Assembly (NCBI GenBank): GCA_003243255.1
Contig: QFQM01000237.1
Span: 1 to 6,630, forward strand
Direction: 5' to 3'
DNA from: Flavobacterium psychrophilum
GTDB lineage: Bacteria; Bacteroidota; Bacteroidia; Flavobacteriales; Flavobacteriaceae
Length of the DNA: 6,630 nucleotides
Part shown: positions 6,026-6,630 of the stretch, one piece after another
Numbering within the stretch: the first letter of the stretch is position 1
Layout of the letters: each line of letters opens with the position of its first letter
The notes under the pieces: model-generated
Seen by the model: the letters and a program-made list of their open reading frames with translations, nothing else
Database searches by the model: none
What the model was told of the DNA's origin: nothing
Program-made: the position numbers and the translations under genes

Positions 6026-6030
6026 GGCTA

Positions 6031-6630
6031 CTATTTTCGAGTGTTATCAGCGGTTGTTTTAATTTTAATATCAGTTCCGAGACGTTGCAGGTAAGCAATT
6101 AAGGCAATAATTTCCCTGTCTTTCATTTCGGTAAATTGCTCACCTCTGGCTATAGCTGCTTTTTTGCTTTCTTCATAGCTTTTTACAAAATCAGGATCGG
6201 TATGCAGACTCTTTTCAATTTTTGCAGCCTGATCTTTAACCGATTGTGGTGCATTGGCAATTTCTTCTTTTGTATAAGGAACTCCAAGCTGTACCATAAC
6301 TTCCATTTTTTTCTGGATATCCGAATAATCCATTGCTTTGTTATCAAAAAGCCATTTGTAGGATGGCATGATGGATCCGGCCGATGTACTTCTTGGGTCC
6401 CACATGTGGTTAAAGTGCCAGTTGTCTGAGTACTTGCCTCCCAATCGCATCAGGTCTGGTCCGGTTCTCTTAGAACCCCAAAGGAACGGGTGGTCATAGA
6501 CATATTCTCCTGATTTGGAATATTCACCATAACGCTCCACTTCAGAACGGAACGGACGAATCATTTGCGAATGGCAGCCAACACAACCTTCACGGATATA
6601 CAAGTCGCGTCCTTCCAGCTCCAGTGGCGT
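6031..6630 (-). CDS. ccoO: cbb3-type cytochrome c oxidase subunit II (CcoO) domain, 3' part; probably CcoNO fusion
   Basis: The frame enters from the right edge of the window and ends at TAG (6031-6033), giving 199 visible residues. It begins [20 protein letters not shown], the canonical CcoO entry with the haem c motif CVGCH (visible residues 16-20). This is followed by [31 protein letters not shown] and a [10 protein letters not shown] segment whose Met (visible residue 88) should be the second haem ligand. The C-terminal [16 protein letters not shown] is the usual last helix. CcoO is the membrane-bound mono-haem cytochrome c that relays electrons from CcoP to the CcoN haem-copper centre. 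An internal TTG at 6601-6603 is not the start, since conserved family sequence continues upstream of it. In flavobacteria ccoN and ccoO are commonly fused; whether that is so here cannot be seen. Confidence 0.96.
   Translation of the reverse strand, partial: TPLELEGRDLYIREGCVGCHSQMIRPFRSEVERYGEYSKSGEYVYDHPFLWGSKRTGPDLMRLGGKYSDNWHFNHMWDPRSTSAGSIMPSYKWLFDNKAMDYSDIQKKMEVMVQLGVPYTKEEIANAPQSVKDQAAKIEKSLHTDPDFVKSYEESKKAAIARGEQFTEMKDREIIALIAYLQRLGTDIKIKTTADNTRK

Noticed and set aside
6601..6603. TTG as start codon of a separate ccoO gene
   Set aside because: The frame continues upstream with TPLELEGRD, conserved in CcoO, so the protein extends past the window edge.

Overview
The window looks like a chromosomal segment from a Bacteroidota species, most likely a member of the Flavobacteriaceae. 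It is AT-rich, its promoter-like elements fit the Bacteroidota TTG / TAnnTTTG pattern, Shine-Dalgarno signals are weak, and the cbb3 oxidase genes have flavobacterial features. These features are a CcoP with one haem c instead of two, the order CcoO-CcoQ-CcoP-CcoG-CcoH-SafE, and HemN of the Bacteroidota type.

Layout: (1) Positions 1-390 (+) hold the 3' end of a gene whose C-terminus resembles a type VI secretion baseplate protein (TssF-like, tentative). It is followed by a hairpin terminator. (2) Positions 391-886 lie mostly between genes, but include a previously easy-to-miss 44-residue minus-strand ORF (455-589) for a basic, single-membrane-helix protein. Upstream of it lie two tandem copies of the inverted repeat TATCA-N3-TGATA and candidate promoters for the divergent hemN. 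(3) Positions 887-2251 (+) hold hemN, the oxygen-independent coproporphyrinogen III oxidase/dehydrogenase. It ends in a strong bidirectional hairpin terminator shared with the convergent operon. (4) Positions 2283-6630 (-) are the distal part of a cbb3-type cytochrome c oxidase operon. In transcription order: ccoO (3' part, running off the right edge and probably fused to ccoN), ccoQ, ccoP, ccoG, ccoH, and a SafE/DsbD_2-like membrane protein gene.

The genes make functional sense together. The cbb3 oxidase is the high-affinity terminal oxidase used at low oxygen. CcoG, CcoH and the SafE-like protein serve its assembly and copper or redox supply. HemN makes the haem precursor without oxygen, just when such an oxidase is needed. 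The operon is tightly packed (gaps of 5-12 bp), except for a 54-bp gap before the SafE-like gene. The operon promoter, ccoN and the expected ccoI/ccoS genes are outside the window. No tRNA, rRNA, CRISPR array, insertion sequence or prophage was seen. The most interesting unexplained items are the tandem operator-like repeats in front of hemN and the small membrane protein beside them.
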